A DNA stretch of 13,636 bases from contig CAKQNH010000041.1 of assembly GCA_934255105.1 (NCBI GenBank), forward strand, positions 1 through 13,636. The letters are read 5' to 3'. Position 1 is the stretch's first letter. Every line of letters begins with the position of its first letter. The notes below the pieces were generated by a model, which worked only from the letters and a program-made list of their open reading frames with translations, was not told the DNA's origin and ran no database searches. The stretch comes from an uncultured Pirellulaceae bacterium. GTDB taxonomy: Bacteria; Planctomycetota; Planctomycetia; Pirellulales; Pirellulaceae. The position numbers and the translations under genes were made by a program. Shown in pieces: positions 5,758 to 13,636 of this stretch.

Positions 5758-7128
5758 CTACACCAATGGCGTTTGGCCTGGAATGGCGAAGGCGGGGGGT
5801 GGCAACTTGGCGTCGATCTTCAAATCCTTGGGGAATAGGTCCAGCTTGGATTCTTTGGTAAGAAAGTCCCACGTGACCTTCTTGCCCGTATAGGCAGCCA
5901 AGCGTCCCAGGACTGCTGTGAGCGAACTCTCAGCGGTCTGTTTCAATTCCACAATGGGACGACCGGCGCGGATCGAATCGATCAAATCCTTGTGCTCTTG
6001 TTGATAGGCGGCACCGATGCTCCCTTCCATCTTCCAGATCTCTTTGCCGCTGCGGTCGGTAATGTGGGATCCGCTGCTAGCGGCACCGATGTAGCACATG
6101 CCTTGGGTACCATAGATCACGCTGCCGTTGTCTGCCTCGGTGCCAGGGATCTGACGGCACTTGAAAGAGACGATGCGGTTGCCTGGGTACTCGTAATCGA
6201 TCTGCATGCTGTCCCACATCTCGCTGTCCTCAGGACGTGTGAAGCGACCCCCACCGCCGTAGGCTGAGACGGGTGCGGAATCCATGACCCAGTTAATGGT
6301 ATCGATGTTATGCACGGCCTGTTCGCAGATCTGATCACCGCTGAGCCAAATGAAGTGCATCCAGTTGTAGAGCTGATACTCGGTATCGCTCATACCGGGC
6401 TCCCGATTCTTGTACCAAATGCCATTGGAGCAGTAGCGTGTAACCGCACTGACAATGTCACCAATCGCACCCGCACGAATCTGCTCGACGGCACCGATGT
6501 AATTGACCTGCCTACGATACTGAGTTCCGGTGACGATGGCCGTTTTGTTGGCTTCGGCTTGCTCGTGAGCTTTCAAACACATGTGATAGCCAGCGGCATC
6601 GATGCAAGTCGGCTTCTCAGCAAACACGTGCTTACCCGCAGCCACGGCATCAGTGATGTGGTAGGGGCGGAATCCTGGGGAGGTGGTCAGGATGACTACA
6701 TCGACCTCTGGATCGTCTAGGACGTGTTTGTAAGCGTCCAGCCCGGTATACATTTTGTCATCGGCCACGTCGACCTTGTCCGCATGGCGCTTGGCCATAG
6801 CTCGCCGCAAATTCTCGCACTTAGCCCCGTCCAAATCGGCCACGGACACGAACTTGACGTTCTCATTGATGTTCAACGAGTCGAGGATGGCACCGCTTCC
6901 GCGTCCTCCACAGCCAACGACACCAATGCGCAATTCCCGCGTTTCTTCGGCTCGCGCCGTCGATGTATGAACCATCGAGCTCAGCGCGGCCGTTGCGGTG
7001 GCAGAGACTCCCAGAAATTTGCGCCGCGTAGAAGCGGTCGCATGCGCTGCATTGGAGACAGCTTGATCCGCGTCAGCGGTGGCAGGTGGAGCGACGAGGT
7101 TAGGTCGATCTGAGGTGGGGTGCGACAT
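5758..7128 (-). CDS. Tat-exported Gfo/Idh/MocA-family oxidoreductase
   Basis: The protein has 456 residues from ATG 7128. The frame is open upstream to 7293, but that extension does not look like protein of this family. The ribosome binding site is weak. Residues 34-40 (TRRKFLG) followed by an Ala-rich hydrophobic stretch to ARA at 58-60 form a twin-arginine signal, so the folded enzyme should be exported with its cofactor. Residues 67-78 (RIGVVGCGGRGS) are the Rossmann NAD(P)-binding loop. EKP at 171-173 is the conserved lysine motif. HNID at 273-276 lies in the region that supplies the substrate-binding histidine. The C-terminal half matches the family's alpha/beta substrate domain. Family members oxidise, reduce or rearrange sugars, inositols and related compounds, and planctomycetes have many exported copies; the substrate here cannot be told. 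It follows the fusion-enzyme gene on the same strand with a 375-bp gap, so it is probably a separate unit. Confidence 0.92.
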   Translation of the reverse strand: MSHPTSDRPNLVAPPATADADQAVSNAAHATASTRRKFLGVSATATAALSSMVHTSTARAEETRELRIGVVGCGGRGSGAILDSLNINENVKFVSVADLDGAKCENLRRAMAKRHADKVDVADDKMYTGLDAYKHVLDDPEVDVVILTTSPGFRPYHITDAVAAGKHVFAEKPTCIDAAGYHMCLKAHEQAEANKTAIVTGTQYRRQVNYIGAVEQIRAGAIGDIVSAVTRYCSNGIWYKNREPGMSDTEYQLYNWMHFIWLSGDQICEQAVHNIDTINWVMDSAPVSAYGGGGRFTRPEDSEMWDSMQIDYEYPGNRIVSFKCRQIPGTEADNGSVIYGTQGMCYIGAASSGSHITDRSGKEIWKMEGSIGAAYQQEHKDLIDSIRAGRPIVELKQTAESSLTAVLGRLAAYTGKKVTWDFLTKESKLDLFPKDLKIDAKLPPPAFAIPGQTPLV

Positions 7129-7503
7129 GGCAGGAGTTCTCGTGGAGGACGAAGTGGTTAAACCTCCATTGTAACTCAAACGCTGCGGTCTATGTCCAGT
7201 GAACTTCTCCGTCTGGCCCCAAAATGTAGCTCTGGGACTCTGCATTCCTATACCCCTTCGTACCCCTCTATACCCCGACAACTCAATAAGCATCGGCCCG
7301 CTTGCCTGGCATGAGCCAAATTTTCTGAATTAGCATCGCTAAAAAAATAACTGTCGCAACTTTGGCTGCGGGAAAGCAATCTGCGGGCTGACGCCCGCAG
7401 CTACGTGCTGTCACCGCTTCGCGGTTGAACCTGGGGACGCCGAATTGGTGGGGAGCGAGCTCCAAAGCTCTTTCACCTGCGAGACGAGCTCGCAGGGGGC
7501 AGC
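7129..7503. other. Intergenic region with hairpins and a TACCCC-rich stretch
   Basis: These 375 bp separate two minus-strand genes. Around 7249-7278 there are three closely spaced TACCCC units. The segment 7381-7500 is dense in small palindromes: ctgcgggc/gcccgcag (7381-7400), accgc/gcggt with a ttc loop (near 7413-7425), and ctgcgag/ctcgcag just before the fusion-gene stop. This resembles intergenic repeat elements found in planctomycete genomes, but that is an impression only. No supported gene was found; a 109-residue minus-strand frame here overlaps the fusion gene and looks spurious. Confidence 0.5.
7381..7400 (-). terminator. GC-rich hairpin downstream of the fusion enzyme gene
   Basis: An 8-bp perfect stem (ctgcgggc and gcccgcag) encloses a 4-nt tgac loop about 104 bp past the stop at 7504. 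On the minus strand no T-tract follows directly; the nearest run of seven T lies about 34 nt further on. It could be a weak or factor-assisted terminator, or part of a dispersed repeat. Confidence 0.35.
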
Positions 7504-11441
<3,938 letters not shown>

Positions 11442-12014
11442 TCAGTTATTGGCTGGATTGCCGAGCATTTTTGAAAAATCAATTCCGCCGGAGAGAATAT
11501 CGCGTCCGATTTGTTGGATAGCCGTCTGCCACAGCCCTTCACAATCCTCAAACATTTGGGCGGGCTTAATGTGCCAAATCAGCCATCCCCCCTCACATAG
11601 CTCGTCGTCCAATTGCTCTGGTGCCCAGCCGGCATAACCATCAAACACGCGGTATGCTCCGCCACAATGCTTCGGATGACTTGGCGGAACGTTTCTTTCG
11701 GGGTGGCAAATATCGAGAATGCGCTCTTGGTCGGAAGCAATAAATATCGACGGCTCGTCCCCCTGGGTACACTCCTGCAGCAGCATGAGCGGTCCATCCA
11801 CAGGGCCGCCGTAATACACTGGTCTCTCATTTTCCACCATTTCTCCGTTGACCTGCTCCAACAATTGGCCAATGGTGGTATGCGTCGGGCGATTGAGAAT
11901 TAACCCGATGGCCCCCTCCTCGTCATGGCGGAGGATATAGACGACGGAGCGCAAAAAGTGCGGATCAGTCAAATAGGGAGACGCGACTAGCGCGAAGCCT
12001 TGAACGGATTCCAT
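11442..12014 (-). CDS. YqgE/AlgH family protein (UPF0301)
   Basis: The protein has 190 residues from ATG 12014, close to the usual 180-190 of the family. An in-frame ATG at 12125 would add 37 residues unlike the family N-terminus. GGAAAG about 9 nt before ATG 12014 supports the shorter form. The N-terminus (MESVQGFALVASPYLTDPHF) and GAIGLILNRP near residues 34-43 are typical UPF0301 signatures, followed by a YYGGPV segment and DGYAGWAPEQLDDEL. No signal peptide or membrane segment is present. The biochemical role of the family is not settled; AlgH was linked to alginate regulation in Pseudomonas. The gene starts 149 bp after the ketoacyl synthase stop on the same strand and could share its transcript. 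C-terminal residues (SGGIDFSKMLGNPANN) are complete. Confidence 0.93.
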   Translation of the reverse strand: MESVQGFALVASPYLTDPHFLRSVVYILRHDEEGAIGLILNRPTHTTIGQLLEQVNGEMVENERPVYYGGPVDGPLMLLQECTQGDEPSIFIASDQERILDICHPERNVPPSHPKHCGGAYRVFDGYAGWAPEQLDDELCEGGWLIWHIKPAQMFEDCEGLWQTAIQQIGRDILSGGIDFSKMLGNPANN

Positions 12015-12163
12015 TTCAAATGACTTTCCGAGACGAACATTTCTATCGATGATTCGGTGGCGTGGTAGGCTCGCAAATTGCGCTTTACGAGTGATTCCGG
12101 GTGGACAAGCTGGAAGCTTACTCATCTTCTACGTCTGGCAAGACAGTCGTGAATTTTTGACCA

Positions 12164-13183
12164 TCAGCGCTGCCAAGTCTCTTTCCAAGCACACCCAGCC
12201 CAGGACCAGCCGACACCAAAGCCAATCAACAGGCTTTGGGTATCCGCCTCTATTCTACCCTGCTTCCGCAGATCCGAAATTAATATAGGGAGAGTGCTCG
12301 AAACGGTATTCCCGTAGTTCTCCAGCATGATCGGCAAGCGGGTCTCATCCAACGCCAACCGGGTTTGGAGCTGCTCCAGCATCTTCCGCGTCGCTTGATG
12401 CAGCAAGTAGAGTTCGATCTGATCGGGCGAGAGCCTAGCGAGCTCCAGAACTTGTTCGATCAATTTAGGGACTGCCACAATCGTAAAACTGAGCAGGCTG
12501 GGACCATCCATGTACAGCCGACTCTTCCAGCGTTTTCGATGCCGCGGCTTCAATGCGTCGGCGGGTAAGCGACTTCCACCATCGCTCACCAACAGCGTGT
12601 CAGCCCCGCTGCCGTCCGTGCCAAACTGGAAGCCAGTCAAACTCTGTTGCGGGCTCGCTTGGACCAGAGTAGCTGCGGCCGCATCGCCGAAAATAGTCCG
12701 CAAGCTGCGGTCGTCGGCATCGATATACTTGGAATATGTTTCTGCAGTCAGCAGTAGAACGCGGCGTGCGACCCCCGCGCGAATCAACCCATCGGCGATG
12801 GCCAGTCCGTACACAAAGCCCGAACAGCCCAGATTGAAATCGAGTGCTCCGCAGCTCTCGCGCAGTCCCAAACGGCTTTGCAGCAGACATGCGGTGGTGG
12901 GCAGGGGATAGTCGGGGGTCTGCGTACACAGCAACACAAAATCGATCGTTTGGCGGTCGATCGCGTGCTCTTCGAACAGCTTCTCGCAGGCCGCCGCTGC
13001 CAAATCGGAAGCCGTTTCGTTCGGCGCAGCAATATAACGACTGCGAATGCCGGTTTTATCTTCGATCTCCCGCATATCCCATTCCGGGAATGCAACTTGC
13101 AATTCGGCGTTGGTTTCGACACGCTCCGGCAAATGAATCGCAATCGGCCCTATTTCGGCGAATAGCACAGAAACGTCCTTCAA
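12164..13183 (-). CDS. Ketoacyl-ACP synthase III-like condensing enzyme
   Basis: The protein has 339 residues from TTG 13183, which has GGA a few bases upstream; GTG 13168 is an alternative start. The thiolase-fold Cys-His-Asn triad is intact: Cys120 in FNLGCSGF, His262 in LLHQATRKM and Asn292 in ENYGNTVSS. The segment WDMREIEDKTGIRSRY (35-50) and the glycine-rich GFGVGWSWAG (321-330) match the KAS III family. FabH uses acyl-CoA primers to start fatty acid synthesis. This protein reads more like the KAS III relatives found in specialised lipid or glycan clusters (TPDYPLPTTACLLQ and LLLTAETYSKYI segments), so I do not name it fabH. Substrates unknown. It lies upstream of the YqgE/AlgH gene on the same strand, with the acyl-ligase/ACP/oxoamine synthase fusion further downstream, which suggests lipid metabolism. 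An inverted repeat lies next to its start region. Confidence 0.9.
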   Translation of the reverse strand: MKDVSVLFAEIGPIAIHLPERVETNAELQVAFPEWDMREIEDKTGIRSRYIAAPNETASDLAAAACEKLFEEHAIDRQTIDFVLLCTQTPDYPLPTTACLLQSRLGLRESCGALDFNLGCSGFVYGLAIADGLIRAGVARRVLLLTAETYSKYIDADDRSLRTIFGDAAAATLVQASPQQSLTGFQFGTDGSGADTLLVSDGGSRLPADALKPRHRKRWKSRLYMDGPSLLSFTIVAVPKLIEQVLELARLSPDQIELYLLHQATRKMLEQLQTRLALDETRLPIMLENYGNTVSSTLPILISDLRKQGRIEADTQSLLIGFGVGWSWAGCAWKETWQR

Positions 13184-13188
13184 GATCC

Positions 13189-13252
13189 AACGTAGGCAGC
13201 CCGCCCGCAGACGATATATTCACACGACCGGGTGGACTGCAAAGCCTACGTT
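13189..13252 (-). repeat. Inverted repeat in the leader of the KAS III-like gene
   Basis: aacgtaggc (13189-13197) and gcctacgtt (13244-13252) are perfect 9-bp inverted copies 46 bp apart, with a shorter imperfect match (cgcccg/cgggtg) inside. On the minus strand the second arm ends about 5 nt before the TTG start, next to the GGA ribosome-binding bases. It could fold in the leader and affect translation, act as an operator, or end the upstream transcript. Confidence 0.5.
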
Positions 13253-13324
13253 TATATCGAAGTCTCAGCGCAGCGCGAACGGGACTTTACCAATAACCCC
13301 CTAATGCTCGGAAGTTTTCTAAGG

Positions 13325-13636
13325 CTAAGGAGTCTTCTCCCCGCTTCCGCGATAGGATTGCTGGACGGAATCCCCGTATTGCGATTCCACCATCCGCTTG
13401 CGGTTCTGCGACCAGTTGGGGTCAGATACACTCTCCGCCTGGGCCGAGTTGGCGACGGCCCGCGATTCAAGGCCAGGCAGTTGGAAGAGACGTGCTTGCG
13501 AATCCAAATAACCCGCATTGGACTTGAGCAGCTCGCGCGCCTGGTCGATCTTCCCCTCGTCGCGCAGGCGAGTCGCTTCACGATTGCGCTCGTTGGCAAT
13601 CTGAATCACGCACGACTCCATGACCTCTTTATCCAC
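13325..13636 (-). CDS. C-terminal part of a probable VWA-domain protein (partial)
   Basis: The frame enters from the right edge and ends at TAG 13325-13327, leaving 103 C-terminal residues; the real start lies outside the window. The fragment is mostly charged helix, with NREATRLRDEGKIDQARELLKSN followed by LDSQARLF, then a Gln/Ser-rich tail containing WSQNRKRMVESQYGDSVQQSY. This helical repeat and tail resemble the C-terminus of Ca-activated chloride channel-like VWA proteins of planctomycetes and related bacteria, where it follows the VWA domain. The VWA domain itself is not visible, so the assignment rests on tail resemblance from memory. The next gene on the strand begins 141 bp downstream. 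Confidence 0.55.
   Translation of the reverse strand: MDKEVMESCVIQIANERNREATRLRDEGKIDQARELLKSNAGYLDSQARLFQLPGLESRAVANSAQAESVSDPNWSQNRKRMVESQYGDSVQQSYRGSGEKTP

Noticed and set aside
5616..5861. Plus-strand 81-residue frame with a GNF repeat
   Set aside because: It has no ribosome binding site, overlaps the oxidoreductase tail antisense and turns into low-quality sequence after the repeat.
12015..12125. Extended start (ATG 12125) for the YqgE/AlgH protein
   Set aside because: The extra 37 residues do not resemble the family, while ATG 12014 has a GGAAAG site and the family's usual N-terminus.

Overview
The window looks like chromosomal DNA from a planctomycete, most likely a Pirellulales-type organism. 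This is inferred from protein character, not from any search. The clues are an exported protein with a C-terminal block familiar from planctomycete secreted proteins, a Tat-exported Gfo/Idh/MocA oxidoreductase, a TolC-like lipoprotein beside a GAF-domain protein, loose gene spacing, weak Shine-Dalgarno sites at several genes and moderately high GC. No rRNA, tRNA, CRISPR array, insertion sequence or phage gene was recognised.

Left part (1-5456): a partial GAF-like protein runs leftward off the edge. It diverges from a rightward set of four genes, all carrying export signals: a TolC-family outer-membrane lipoprotein, an exported hypothetical protein, a small cysteine-containing exported protein, and a 170-residue protein that is 21% cysteine. 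A terminator-like hairpin separates the third and fourth genes. The fourth has its own strong ribosome binding site, an operator-like dyad and a -10-like element, and a strong hairpin follows it. I read this as an envelope/efflux locus with a possible metal- or thiol-handling component; the metal link is inference from cysteine patterns only.

Middle and right part (5758-13636): all genes are on the minus strand. In transcription order they are the C-terminal end of a probable VWA-domain protein (partial at the right edge), a ketoacyl-ACP synthase III-like enzyme with an intact Cys-His-Asn triad, a YqgE/AlgH (UPF0301) protein, a 1150-residue three-domain enzyme, and a Tat-exported Gfo/Idh/MocA oxidoreductase. 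The three-domain enzyme joins a fatty acyl-AMP ligase, an acyl carrier protein and a PLP-dependent alpha-oxoamine synthase. Gaps of about 140 to 485 bp suggest several transcription units rather than one tight operon.

The most notable item is the three-domain fusion. One chain could activate a free fatty acid, load it onto its own carrier domain and condense it with an amino acid, giving a sphingoid-base-like aminoketone. The second is the cysteine-rich exported protein, where a cysteine recurs every six residues nine times in register.
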